Positions 48,597 to 61,500 of a stretch of DNA of 64,000 bases are shown here, in pieces (the first letter of the stretch is position 1; each line of letters opens with the position of its first letter). The stretch spans positions 51,757 to 115,756 of the forward strand of contig FN649743.1 of assembly GCA_000310025.1 (NCBI GenBank), given 5' to 3'. The notes under the pieces are model-generated. The model made no database searches and was not told the DNA's origin. It saw only the letters and a list, made by a program, of their open reading frames with translations. Source of the stretch: Ectocarpus siliculosus. Lineage: Eukaryota; Sar; Phaeophyceae; Ectocarpales; Ectocarpaceae. The position numbers and the translations under genes are program-made.

Positions 48597-51500
48597 CGCT
48601 GAGGGTTAGTGCTTGTGTGGCGGGAACGATCAGGTTGGCAGGAGTGTAATGCGCCCCCGTTCCTTGGAATCCGTGCTCGTGTCAATTTGGGGTGCAGGCG
48701 GCTTAATAGCGATAGGGTAAGCTCTGGGACAAATTTTGACGGAACAGCAGAACTTGACACTATCAAAGACCGAAATCGACCGGAACTATTTCCGGTGGTC
48801 AAAGAGGCTCTCGGAATTTTGGTGTGGGTTTTGCGTGGATTCTGGAGTTGGTAGGGACGTTCATTGTGATGGCGTCAACGAACTCTGGTAGCTTTTGGCT
48901 GCGGTGCTCTATTGAACGAACTATGCTCCGTCGGCTGGAGGGCGGGGTAAAGGGGAAAGAGTGTTTGTTTTGATTTACGTGCATGGAACATGCCGTCGCC
49001 TTGTGGAGCATGTTGTTACAGAAGGGTTGCCGCCTCACGGCTCACCTCGGCAATGCTTAGGAACGAGTGCGAGTGTATCCCTATTTTGGGCTAAGTATAT
49101 TCGAGCTGGTGTGGAAGGTTTGATGTGGTTTTCTCTGTATTTTTTTTTTGGGCCCGTTGTGTTGCGATAGAGCTTGCTCCTGTGTACTCTTGTGATATCG
49201 GGGCGATGTTTATCTTCCTTCCGCAAGTAGGTCCCATGCGACCCTATTGGAACTGGTGTTTTATAATTTTCCGTGATGGTAGCAACCAGACTTGGCTGCT
49301 TCTTTTGGAATGTCGTCGGCGGGAGCCAGAGATAGATGTGGGCAGTCTGTCACGGCAGACCGTGGGCCCAAAGTAAAACGATTTTGTCTGACGGGTTTCT
49401 CGGGCAACGCCGAAAGTGCGTAGCATTGTCGGGTTCACTAGTGAACACCAGCGACACGAGAGCTCCCTTCTTTTTCCGTGTGCTGTAAGCTCAAATTGAT
49501 CTGTTTGCATATGTCGGGTTTGTCGCGTTCGTTTACCGAGAGAATCTGGTCAAGAGGAAGGAGGAGAGAGGGGAGGCATGGTCCCTGTGCCTTCGGAGAC
49601 GAAAATGCAAGCAGCAAGGAGCCTTGTTCAGGCCATCCATCATGGGGTGTTTGAGCGGCGTGGTTGACATATTTGGCGTCGGTGCGACCCATTACAGTAG
49701 CGTCTTCGACCCGTTTGTTTTGTTGGCGAAAACGTTTTGGCTTGATACCACCCCATGGCTCTTCCCACCCGAGTTGGAACGGGTGGACGACAGCCCTTTT
49801 ACTTGAGCATCGGCCCTTTTTTTTCCATGTGGGTGATATCCAGAGGGGCAGCCGCGTTGCGTAAGGCGCCTCAATTTCATACACGTCGAGGGATATTCTG
49901 ACACGGGTTGTCTTCGTCGATTATCTGGTCTACCGCCTGGTTCGTTCCTCAGAACTGATCATATATGTTCTTCATCGGGTCCATCGAGTGCGTTGCTGCA
50001 GCGGCGCAGGCTAAGGCTTGGCAGCATTCCGCTGAGTAAGGTTTGGGTGCAATTTGGCTCACGATAGTTTGTCCACGCCTGCCTCGCGTTTTCGGTGCCG
50101 AATTTTCCTGCAGTTGTATGCAGGGGGTGTGTGAAAGTTGGAGTAGAGGGTATGATATGACTTGGGGTTTTCTGTGTAAGAGTGTTGCGGATCGCGATCT
50201 CTTCTTGAAACAGCGAAATAATCGAACGCTCCGTTCACAGGTGGAATTGCATTTATTACTAGGGCAGCACTCTTGAAACAAACAGCAGTCGATCCCGACG
50301 AGGCAGTGCTACCGCTGAGCATGCCCCTATGAGAGCATCCCACCCGTTGGTCGCGGTGAGCGTTCTTTTCTGGCACGCTTTGTTTTTTTTTTCGCGCCGC
50401 GCCAACTGCTGAAACAATGTCTTCGTCAGCCAGCTGAAAAGGACGCACGGGCACTACCTTTCAACAGCATGAACCGGTCGCCTCACGGCTAAAAAAAACG
50501 CAAACATTTGTAATTACGAGAAAAAACGTCACACGCCCGACGCTTGGAAAAACGGGTGGGATCCCTTTTTTGCCTGTAACAGTTGTTCTCGAGGCTCACT
50601 TGAATGGTACTGTTCCCTTCGTGTCTTGTGGAGGCAAAACGCCGATGCGGCAAATACCACATTCCGAGCAGTTTGACTCGGGCGGGTTGCTGCCAAAAAA
50701 CCAAACGCACGCGAAATGACAGCAGTTTGAAAACGATTATGTGTCGTACTACTGCAGGGTCTGTCTGTGTCTGGTACACTGCGAGGCTAACGTCACGGAC
50801 TGGATCAGAGAAAAAGAAAACGTACGAATTGCTCTCGTCATCAGGGTCTCTAGTCTGGCAAACTCGCTGGTACCCGCCGCACTCTCGAAAAGAAAATTGA
50901 CAGCCAAACTGAACTCTGAAAAATAATACCACATTCACGTGCGAGGCAAACAAAGAGCCAGCATCATGCTCTCCGCGACGACAATACGCACGGAATTATG
51001 GAGGGTGCTTTCTTCTTGCTTCTCAGCTTGGGTTGATGCAAATACACACAAAAAAAACAGCAGCGGTATTTGTCGGCGTTTTTGATGTTTCTCACTTCCG
51101 GAAGAAACCTCCGGCGGTCAAATCAAGCACGTTTCTCTGAGAGGCTTCCTCTGCTCGTCGGACTTCACAGCCATAATACTACCAGAACACAGAACATGGA
51201 AGTGCACGTCATATCTCCGCCTCCCCGAGAGATCCCTCGTCGCAAGCAAGCACCATAGTTCGTCTACGACACGCGCCTCCTAATGAGCGGAGGGCCGGCA
51301 ACCCTGCCAGTGGGGTTCAAGTATCCGCCTCCCCTCTCCCTCATGACCTTTTTCATCATTCTTATCATCACCCCATGACGGACATCCGAAACGGGTACCC
51401 CAAGCCAAAGCCGGCCATCTCTTCAACACTCACTTTCACAACAAACGCACACCCCTACGACAGAGGGGGGAAAGCACCCGAGGACAGGACGAAAGGAAAT

Positions 51501-51785
51501 GGATGGCGACCGTCCAGAGGCCGAGATCGACAACACCAACAGCACCACCGTTACCGTTGTCAGCGGAGAATATGCTGCCGTCGAGGCACACCCCCTGGGG
51601 GGCAACAACGGGCAAGTACCACGCTCGGCGCTTCCTCCGCAACAGACTAAGACACATGATCTTCAACATTCATACCAACACAACAAAACGGTTGTAGGGG
51701 TGAAGCTCCTGGGGCGCGTTTTTGGCGTCTTGAAAATCGGAGCTTCTCCGGGGGTAGTCTACTAACGGTGGTGCTACCTTCTACG
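48597..51785. other. Convergent intergenic region and 3' UTRs
   Basis: This 3.2-kb region lies between the ends of the methyltransferase and WDR89 genes. It probably carries both 3' UTRs. No conserved exon, RNA gene or mobile element was recognised, and open segments on both strands lack motifs and splice support. Confidence 0.5.
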
Positions 51786-54700
51786 TCATCTGTCATCGTC
51801 CATGGCGTCATCGTTGTCGTGTTTGTCGTTGCTGCCGTCTTCTCCACCCCCGGGCAGACGCCACGAGCAGATTCTAGCATCCTCGCCGCCGGTGGCCATC
51901 GCCCGTCCCATCCACTGGAAGGTGCGGATCTGCTCCGCGTGGCCCCCTTCCAAAACGGCGTCCGGAGTGATACCTGGGAGGAAAGAGTATTTGTTGTGAA
52001 ACAAGTGTTGGAACCCGGGGGGGGGGGGTAACATGTGGTGAGCGCAAGTTGATCATGTTCCACAACAACAACTGGGGCGGGGGCTCTAAAAACTCGGAAT
52101 CGAGGGGGTCTACCTTGACAGAAGGTGAGTTTCTCTATCCATCCTTCTGGGGGCTGGCGGTTCGCCTTTTTTACTGCTGCCAACTCGTGATATGACGCAT
52201 GTCAAAGTGTGTGTGCTGTCCAATGTTTGCTGAAAGGCCTCAGCGAAACAACAACACCAACGAATATTAGCTGTGTAGTCTAGAAACGAAAACAGAGCCG
52301 GTTCAAGATGTAGTAGTGGACCATGCTTACCGTGCGTTCCGTACTTACCTTGCTTCTTACAACGGCGTCCGGAGAGAATAAAAACAACAACGACCACAAC
52401 AACAGCAGCAGTACGAATTGGCGATGATAAATCCAACTCAATACCAACTCAACGCCCATAACAGCTGCGCCGAACAACTCTAGAACAGCTGTATCATTTT
52501 CCGGGGGGGGTGGCACAAAGCTTCGGCAGAGATGGCTGTGTTCACAACACAATAAAACAAAGGCCCTTTGTGAAAGAGTCTGCTCCGGTTCAGATTTACT
52601 TCGATATTTCGATGCTTGAGCGAGGAAAATGCTCTACAGCAGTAGCCGTCAATCACACACGGTAAGAAAAGTCACAATGCCGTAAGTTTGCGAGTCAGCG
52701 CACAGGGGTGCGACCAATTTTCAAAGCGCAATTTCTCCACAACCAGCAGGTTACCACTGTCGAAAAGGGCGGTTTGGGGAATGTCTCATCGTGAGCTTTC
52801 GTGAGAAGTATCAGTTGGCGCTCGCACCTTCCTGGTTGTGGAGAAATTACGCTTTGAAAATCGATCGCACCCCTGTGCGCTGACTCGCAACCTTACGGTA
52901 ATACCAACAAACCAGACATGCGATTCGGCCTGAAGTGCGTGCCACTTAGAACCATAGCAAGAACAGAAAAACTTACCTCAGCCCTACTGTTTGCCCCGAT
53001 CACAACCCTATCCCTGCCCTTGGACTGCCTCTGCCCCGTCCCTGCACACACCGTAACTTGACCCGAACAAGAAACCGTACCTTCTGCAGACACAGTCGCC
53101 AGGCACGCTCCGCCTGCGTAACTGCTTGTCACTAGCCGCAGGCGATCAGCTGCTGCGTCGTACTGAAAACATCGCGAAGGAAGACGCATGCAATGCGAAT
53201 GCGAACAATGGGGGCCAAGGAACGGTTTTGTCTCATCTTCAGCAGTGGGTAAAGCATGCGGTCTGTCGCACGCGCAAAAAAAACAAGCGTCCACAAGAAC
53301 TGGAAACTGACGACTGTCAATGCTAGCGGGCTAGCGCTTTCATCTATACCGCCGCTGTGAGATAGTCCCTCGGAATGCATGTCGAAGCTTTGCATGTCGT
53401 GAACGTTGCGGCAGCAGCCATCTGACAAGAAAACACCAAAAACAACACCATGACATTTCGTTATTTCCCCGACGTAGTTGTCATTGTTAGATATGTGCAC
53501 CAATTGTTGGTAATATTGTTGGCCTGCGACCACGGAAGGCGTCCGCTCCAGTTGGACCGGCACTGATGGTGGACGGTACTGAACAGAAAATAGACAACTA
53601 ACAACACGACATATATCCTGTGTTGTTCCAGCACAGGTTGGCAAAAAATCTGAGCCACCACCACGAGCACTACAGAGGCCAGAATACCGACGACTAGCAT
53701 GGCCCGCAGGCCTCCACAGGTGTACCAGGCCCCTGGATGAAACAGGTGGCCACAATCACACACCTGCCGCGAATTCACTCGGCACAATGCGCTCTTACCC
53801 TTCCACAAAAAATCGGTGCACATCTTTTCACCTGACAGTCCACTATGCAGTCCACCGCAACACCCCAATCCTCGCCCGCCGCGGCCGCCGCCGCAGCCCG
53901 TGCTGCCGCTGCTACTCCTCCGCCCTCCCGGGGAGCAGCAGCAGCAGTAGCACCGTCGCCAGCACCAACGTCGGCGTCAGCAAGATTTTCTCCCCTCGCC
54001 AACGCACGGACGTCGCCGAAGTCCTTTATCCTCTGCGCTCCTGCGGCGTGCCAGAGAGACAGGGTCTCCGTGTTGGTGCAGCAGTATACCCCCTCTCCCT
54101 CCGGGCCGAAGAAACCCACGCTGCGCACGGGGCACTCCGCGTTCATGACCGAGTCGAGCGCCTGCAAGCACCGCAACGAGAAGGTTAACAGACGGGACCG
54201 ACAAGCGCCCTCTCAGTGTTGGAGCCTTAGGACGGGGGATCTGCTGCCGCAGTGGGGAATGTCGTATCTTGACGGTGGCTGAGTCTCCGGGTGGAAGCCT
54301 GACGAAGCTGTCAAGGATGATCTTGGTGGTACAGTTTGGGTGGGGTCCGAAGAAAATCGACAACATCTGGGGCAGTGCGCTCGCCTGCATCGTGGTTTCT
54401 AGTCGGCGTGGGCGCCTAGCACGGCGTCGGTGCTTCGCCTGGCGTTGGCCGACGACTAAAGCGAAAAAAAAAAAAACTCCTGCTTTCATAAATACGCCGG
54501 AGAAGTGTGCTCACATCCTCTTCGAGCGAGACCTCGGTGTCGAAGAAGCACATGAGCCCGTCCTCAGAGCCGGTGAGCATGAAGGAGCGCTTGTGAGGGT
54601 GGAACCGGACCTGGACGCGGTGACGGCAACACGACAGGCAGCCAATACGAGAGAACACACGCCATGTCGCGGAGACCCCCTTTCGTTAAATGATGTGTGG

Positions 54701-56508
54701 TCGTAGTCTTTGCCGTCATCTTCGCGCGAGCAATCGGTCCTGCCTCGCCACCAAGCGCTCTCAAACCCTTACCGCAGTATCAACGGGCGAAAAAAATGAA
54801 TTGTCCGCGGTGAAGGACAAGGTGGGCGGCCAACACGCACCATGGTGTTCTTGTGTATCAAGTGCAAGACGCGACCCACCACGCTTTGACACCGCCGTAG
54901 CCCGAGCAGGCGTGCGTCATGACCGAAACATTGTCTTCTTCTAAATTCCCCGGCAAGGAAAACTGAGAAAAAATCGTCAATATGTTATTACCTGAGTTAC
55001 TGCGTCCGTGTGGCACTCCGAGTACGACCCTAGTGGCTTCCCTGCCTTTCGCAAGTCGTAGAACTCGATCAAACAGTCTTTGCCAGTGGCGCACAATCGA
55101 CCGTCGTATCCCAGCTGGTGGGACAATGTTTGTGTCCGACAGCGATGCGGGAAGGAAGCGAAAGCGAACGGTGAAAATGGAGCAGGAACCCGAAAGAACA
55201 ACCAGCTAGACTTTAGGATGGTAGCACGCAAGGGCGGTCGGAATGGTGGAGCAATAATGACCGTGTGCCGAATAAAAATACAGCAAGAAACGCAATAAAT
55301 GTTGAGTGTGTACTGCTAACTGGCCTGCCGTGACACCGCCGCCCGAGGGATAGCACTCTGCCCTAGCACCGGTCTGTGGCAGGGTGCAGCCTACAGATAT
55401 ACTGTTGTGCCTCGCTGAGAAACTGGTTGAATTTACGTCTTCCTCTCCCGTTTTTCAGCCGGCTATCGCGGTTGACGCAACGTGTTGCCGACAACATTAA
55501 CCTATAAGGCAAGGGGAACTCGCTCCGGCACGTGGCAATCGAAATCCACAACATCATCTCTCTACAATTCCGCTTGCCATCTCCGTCGCCGAACCCAACC
55601 CCAGTTTCGTACGAGTAAGGTTGGGGTTGGAACTGAGATGGGATCTACTGTTGCTGTGTGGCCGTTCTCGGTACTTGTGCGCGAGGTCTCACCGCCATGC
55701 TGTAGATCTCCTCTTCCTCTCCCGACTCCCCCAGGGTGATTGTCGTCGCGAGCGATCGAGTGTCCCATCCCCTGCAAGACAAAATAAACCAAATTAGCAC
55801 AGGACACTGGTTGCGAGTTGTAATAAAGTCGTAATCTCATACATGCGACAACCGATGGACCTATTTACATACGAAGTACATGTATAACAGCTGAGTTCCC
55901 TTGTAAAAGGGCCTTCATTGCACACACTGCACAGGATGTGTGCCTGTGTACAGTAGGTTGTAGCATACCAGCGGCACTCCCGGGTACCATACAATTGTAT
56001 TGCCTACTAGCAACACCAAAATGACACGAACTTATGCAGTACTAACCCCACTACACACGCCCGGCAAAGACCAAGAGACTGCAAAGTGTGAGCTATGCAA
56101 CCGCCCAGCTGTGTGGGGTGGGCAGCTCGGACCTCTCGGAAACTCCGCTGCTGCCACACATGCAAACCTGACAGTCCCGTCCTCCGATGCCGAAAAAAAG
56201 GAGCTCGGGTCGGATGGAGCGAACGCCAGCTGCGTAAGGGGGCCCGTGTGGCCCTTCACCTTCCCTGCTAGGGCCATCGTTTCCACCGAATAGAGGTTAA
56301 CCTCGAGGGACGAAAGCGCTGCCGCTAGCTGCTTGTTGTCGCAGCTCATCTCCAGCTGTGTTACGTATTCGAGCCTCGGCCCATCGTCGTCGTCGCTTTC
56401 GCTGATATTCTCGCTCTGCCGTGCGTCTGCTGCGGCAGTGGGCTCGGCGGCGACGATGGTCTTGATGAGCTCACCCCGAGGAAGAATCGTACCAGTGTCG
56501 ACATCCAT
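51786..56508 (-). CDS. WDR89-like WD40 repeat protein
   Basis: Seven exons in perfect phase on the minus strand: 56508-56168, 55771-55693, 55114-54992, 54610-54515, 54161-53832, 53162-53081 and 51973-51786, giving 412 residues (human WDR89 is about 390). The start MDVDTGTIL has an acidic N-terminus. WD40 blades appear in WDR89 order: LTQLAFAPSDPSSFFSASED across the exon 1/2 join to GTVRGWDTR; GKDCLIEFYDLRKAGKPLG; VRFHPHKRSFMLTGSEDG; TETLSLWHA; and finally GGHAEQIRTFQWMGRAMAT with GGEDARICSW near the C-terminus. The protein should form a beta-propeller scaffold; the biochemical role of WDR89 is poorly defined. An Ala-rich insertion encoded by exon 5 enlarges one blade loop, and the last 20 residues are very acidic. 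Intron 6 (1.1 kb) contains the MITE-like element at 52680-52898. Confidence 0.9.
52680..52898. mobile_element. 219-bp MITE-like foldback in WDR89 intron 6
   Basis: Left arm 52680-52746 and right arm 52832-52898 are 67-bp inverted repeats with about five mismatches, starting CCGTAAG(T/G)TTGCGAGTCAG and ending TCTCCACAACCAG. The 85-bp centre has no ORF. No transposase is present, so it is non-autonomous. A target duplication is not obvious. Confidence 0.85.
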
Positions 56509-56917
56509 CTTCGCCACGCTGGCAATCACTTGCTTCTGTAGTCGATAGCTCTGCTGTACAAGTACAAAGCACACGGGGGATTGTTGGAGGTGTGCGGTTG
56601 GCTTGTTGGCTTCGATAAGGTACAGGGATCAACGCGCCGCGTTCGAGATGCTTGTACCCTATTTTGTTGTCAGTTTTTCGCAAACGAACCTTGAACCTAA
56701 CCTTCGTATGTACATTGGTTCAGACGCGTCCCATAAAGCACCCACTTAGGATGCCATGAACAAAGAGGGGCCGCCGGGTGGAACTTCTCCTTGTGGCACA
56801 GCAGGACGGTAGAGGAGTGGCGGGGAAGGGCGGCCCAGCAAACCTCTTTCCCCAACGTTGCCGCGTTGTTCCTGTAGATTCTAGCAGCACGAGAGCCGGC
56901 AAAAAACTTACACGCCG
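56509..56917. promoter_or_regulatory. Short divergent promoter region, WDR89 and signal-anchor exon
   Basis: Only 409 bp separate the WDR89 start codon from the ATG of the signal-anchor exon on the opposite strand. A bidirectional promoter is the simplest reading. No specific motif is called. Confidence 0.45.
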
Positions 56918-57046
56918 ATGAAGCGCCGCCGTGGCTGGCCAACTGGTCAGCTTACTTTCATCGCCCTGCTGGGGTTGGGCGCTCTGCTCGCACACCTCGT
57001 AGACGGCTACGCGTGGTGTCAAGAATACTGGAACTGGGATGGAAAG
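56918..57046 (+). CDS. Signal-anchor first exon (secreted or membrane protein)
   Basis: ATG at 56918 opens a 43-codon exon, MKRRRGWPTGQLTFIALLGL and onward, ending in a Trp-rich segment (WCQEYWNWDGK) at a consensus donor. The basic start, the hydrophobic run of about 16 residues and small residues before GYA-W fit a signal peptide or type II anchor. It ends in phase 0. It could splice to an open exon at 57274-57756 (acceptor gttgcag), making a protein of about 203 residues. Alternatively it is the first exon of the downstream alpha/beta-hydrolase, whose first recognised exon also starts in phase 0. Confidence 0.5.
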
Positions 57047-57273
57047 GTGTGTGTGTACTGTACACTCGCCAGTTTCTTTCGCGTCGGCAAGCAGTCTCTG
57101 CTGGTTTGAAGGTCTGTTACGGTTGTCATCCCTGGGCGTGCAACCGGGAGCACGCAAGGGGAGGGGCATCGTGGCCCCAAGCACGTAGTGGGAGGAGTAT
57201 CGCGTACTCTGCATATTTGGCAACGGTTGCAGTGCAAGCATTTTTTCCTTTCCTAAGCTTCTCGGTGTTGCAG

Positions 57274-57756
57274 CTCCCTCAACCCCCGACGTTGCGCCAT
57301 CAAGTTGCGCCGCATCTGCATGACGCGAAGAGCTCTGCTCCGCGGGGAACGCCAACGCACGCAGCCTCTTTTGTGTTCTCATCAGCTGAGAGAGGCAGCG
57401 CTATTATATCGGTATGGAAAGTGTGGCGAAAATGTTGGATTGTCTCCCCTTACACGTATCCCTCGCAAATTAGCATCGGGCTCAAGCACGGTTCCGGCTG
57501 CATGGGCACCAAACACTTTTCGGAGACTCCTGGAGGTACATCACAGAGAGGCTTCCACCTCGGGGCTGTAGACTCTCGCACAGCCCTTTCTGTTCAATAT
57601 TTCGAAAAAACATTCGTGTTTCAATCTCCCTCTCCTTTGAAGCACCTTTCAACACATCAGTGGTTACACTCCTCCAGCGCCGATTTCGAAGGTGAGGTTT
57701 GGTGGGATATCATTTCCGGTGCGGCTATTGAGGCTACAGTTAGCGCCCGCAACTAA
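57274..57756 (+). CDS. Possible second exon, unidentified protein
   Basis: A 160-codon frame follows a good acceptor and stays open to a stop at 57754-57756. It includes WKVWRKCWIVSPYTYPSQ and STHQWLHSSSADFEGEVWW. No family recognised; other frames here are also partly open, so it may be intronic. Confidence 0.3.
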   Translation, partial: LPQPPTLRHQVAPHLHDAKSSAPRGTPTHAASFVFSSAERGSAIISVWKVWRKCWIVSPYTYPSQISIGLKHGSGCMGTKHFSETPGGTSQRGFHLGAVDSRTALSVQYFEKTFVFQSPSPLKHLSTHQWLHSSSADFEGEVWWDIISGAAIEATVSARN

Positions 57757-58295
57757 GAAATATTTTTTAAAGAAATTCAGGCTCACTTTTCCACGTAAAA
57801 TAAGAAAATAGGCAAGAAACATACTTGTAGCTCAATCTGGGTCTCCCAATAAGAAATGTCTCAATAAGAAACAGCGGCGACCGCTGCCCTACTACATAAG
57901 AAACGAGGGGTTACGGGGGAGTGTGTCGAATACGAAACACCCCACAGCTCCTCCTATCTCTCGCTTTTTTCCCCCTCTCCCACTACCCCCCCCCCCCTCC
58001 CATAGTGCATTATTAGTTGTACGACGAGGGGGAAGTGTGTTTTTTTTTGCGGCGCCCCCTCCGGCCCCCTGCCGGCTCTGGCGCTCTCTGGCGCTCCGGC
58101 TCTGGCACAGCACACCAAACAGGCTGCGAACAACGATATGCTGTCTGCTGTACGGTGTCGATGGTGCTCTCCGCCAGCTCTCGTGAGGGTGAAGCATTTG
58201 TTTAATTTGAACGTAAGCAGTAAGCAAGCAGAGAAAATAAGAAATTGCCGATTTAAGAAATTCAGCAGCATTTGGCGGCACGAAATAGTAAGAAA
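57754..58295. repeat. Dispersed TAAGAAA heptamer cluster
   Basis: TAAGAAA occurs at 57754, 57801, 57850, 57865, 57897, 58238, 58254 and 58289, with TAAGAAT near 58342. The spacing is irregular. Between the two groups lies a C-rich stretch near 57985. The sequence sits upstream of the first certain hydrolase exon. Confidence 0.7.
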
Positions 58296-58598
58296 CTTGA
58301 CAGGAGAAATTGGACGGCATACGCTGAGATTATAGCCCACAATAAGAATTCGAGACTGGACCTGAAATAAGCGTTCTTTAATTCGGGCGCTCACTTTATC
58401 GGGTATGTTTGCCGACAACAGCAAGTTAGTATCCAACTCTGGTAGTGACAAACTATTTTCTAGGTCAAGAGAGGGTACACACACGCTTCCAAGGGTTGGT
58501 TAAGGGATGAGGCAGGTGCACATCTATTACGTGGACGCCGTGACCGTTGGCATGCCTATTTTTGCACTCTTCGGTGGCGCGGTTCCCAACGACTGCAG

Positions 58599-61500
58599 TA
58601 CTGCTGGCGTTCGCTTGTGTCTGCTCGTTCTCGACAGCGGCACTCAAGCACGGACGGGAGGCGGTGGCCCGCCAACGACGGGGTGGTAATCACGTACATC
58701 AATGGAATATTTCATTCCGTGCCTGAGTGGGAGAGCATCACGCAACAGCTGCAGGCTCTCTTCGGGCACGAGGTAGGGACGTCTGTCGTTGCCGTTGCCG
58801 CTGCCTGCTGCGGCTGCCGCTGTTTGCTGGTGAAACTGTCGTTGTGTGGCTGTTTTCTGTGCAGTCCAAACTACCCAGCTACTCTAACCCGCACTCTTTC
58901 AGAGCATAATGACCGTTCTGCGAAACCGTCATCCGTGGTGTATATCCCCTCGACTCCAACTCGAACGGTGCGGCACGATTAACCAAGTCCCTGTCTCCCA
59001 ACCCTTCGAAAAGGTGCGGTCGTTCTACAACCCTTCATCCGGTTGGTGGATCACAGATGCCTCCAAGGCTGGCTACCACATGCTCAGAAAGCCTGCCAAC
59101 CACACCATCGCACAGGGTGAGCTTCCAATGAACCCCAGCGCGGCCCCATCATCCATGAAACTTGGCATCGATGTTCCTCTGTCAGTTCACACGCCTCTGC
59201 CCTTTGCACAACTTGCTGTAGTTGTCTTGACGTGCCGCAGCACTCTGGCTGCAGCGATGAAAAAGTGACGAGGTTCGTTGTTGCAGGCACGATCGAACGA
59301 TGAGTACATGCCGAAAAGAAGCTACCTAGCCCAAGCCCTGCAGGGGATGCGGTAGAGACAATGAGAACCGTTCGCATGTGATGGTCATGGCAAGTTAGTA
59401 ACCAATTCTTCGTTCACGCTGTTGTCGTGCTGCAGCATTGGGAGATCACCTCGCCCAAGCGGTGGAGGACGTGGGGAGGGGGCGTGTCTTGCACATCGCG
59501 CACAGCGGCGGTGCTCTCATCACCTACCTAGCGGCGCAGCACCACCTCACCCGGAGGTATACAACTCTCGGTCGATGCTTCAGCTCACCAAGGCAGTCAG
59601 TCAGTCCACTGCAGCGAGTGTCTCCGCTTGCGGCGAAGGAAGCCTGTGTCCTGTGGAATGTCATGCCGGCACCCTCTTTCCGATAGTCTTGTTCTCGACA
59701 TCCTCTCTATTTGACGGAGATATCTGGTTTGGTTCGGTGCACATCACCCCCACCCACCTCACTCTCCCTCCCTTCCCTCGTGGAAGCTGGTGTTGAAATG
59801 CAATACGTTGCACGCTTTGCTGTGGTTTTGTGTCTGGGTGTTCCGTGCTGAGTTCCCGAGCCGAGGTTCACTTCACGAAGGTTTTCATCGAAGCCTTTAT
59901 TTGCAACTTTCTAGAAAGAGCGCCCTGTGATCCTAAATTGTCGGGCGTACAGCCTGGTGTCGACGATACAACTATATTTTTTGTGAAACCGTGAAAGCTG
60001 GCTTCACAGGCTTGAAGTGTTTCACGGATATCGTTTTTCGACGGTCCATAACGTGGTGCAGCCATAGCTGGCTTCTTGCGATGGGATGAGGTAGACGTAC
60101 CTGGAGGCACTGCACAAGCACGAGACAGGGGCGTCTCGGCGTTTTCGAACATTCTAGATATGCATAGACGTGTGTACTTTACGTCAGCGTCGCCGAGGTT
60201 GTGTCTTTTGCTCGCGCTCGGTTGAACTGCAGTGTTCACTAGAGTGTTCCGACAACCTTACGGTATGACGCACACGTCGATTTTCGTTGGATTAGGCTTG
60301 CATGCTATTGCAAGGGTTGCCGGCTTTTTGTCACGCAGCCTTCTGTATGTCGATCCCGTCCCTTCTCGCCAGAAAAATATTTTTCACCCGGTGGTTGATG
60401 TACGAGATGGCGTTGTTCCTTCTTGTTCGCGAAGAAACCCGTCACAGTTACCATGGTGAAATTGGTGACATGCACTCTCTATTGTACGCTCGTAGGCGTG
60501 CGGCGTCGAGCAGCGCCAGATTCTCGGTCGTGGTCTTAAGGCCAAAGCCAGGGAGGTGATGCAGAAGTTGTCGCTTGAGCCCGGGTTTGTTTCTGCTCGT
60601 TTTCTTGCGCTTTCTTTTCGGGCAGTTACAGTCTCGCGTCGCCCGTCAACGAACACCGCTACTGCTGCTGCTGCTCTCTGGTGCCCCCCCCCCCCCATTA
60701 CATGCGTACCTACAGGCAGCGGGACAAGATTGACGTGGTGACGTTCGGCGGTGCTCGGAGCATCACAAGAAAGTACTTCAGCGGGCGTGTGGGCGAGTGA
60801 TTATGGACTCCTCATCTGCCAGTTCTGCTTTGTCCTCTTTCCTGCATCTATTTTTTTGTATTCCTTCCGAATCTTTTACGGGAATCTTGGGGGTGGGAAC
60901 GGCGAACGCCGTTATTTCTGCACCCGACATGGAAAAACATCTTCTTTTTTTCCAATGAGAAAATCTGTCGGCTGTACGTCCAGCCGCACCCTCTTCACAA
61001 GTATTTATATTCTCGCCAGTACCGCGGTGGGTATTTTCCGAACGCATTTCTATTGTCCGACAACGTTTTTGGGGAGAGCACAATCATGGTTACTCTATGA
61101 TCGACACAAAACTGGAATGAAAGTTTCTGTAAGCCGTACAAAAGCGCTCGGATACTTCGGCGTGCACGATTCTTGTTGTTGGACATTCTGTCAAGTGTCC
61201 AAGAGACCACATTCGTTTGCGAGAGATGAACGGCATATGTGTTTGCACAACATCACACAGTAGAGTGGCTCCTCCTTTGTTTTTGTCATCGATTCTTGGC
61301 TGCTCCCTAACCCCGGTGCTTCTCTTGCTGCTGCTCACGCACCGCCTGTTTGTTGGTGTTGTTTCCAGTAAACTACTACGCACGGAACGACCCGCTGGTG
61401 AAGCTGGATAGACGAGCGGCGGAGCTCATGAAACTCACCAACAACACCAAGTTTCAGGAGGTATGTACCATGTCATACCACGCCCTACCATGTGCCACCG

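Noticed and set aside
53461-53755. Cys-rich minus-strand frames between WDR89 exons 5 and 6.
   Set aside because: They lie within an intron whose flanking exons join perfectly in phase.
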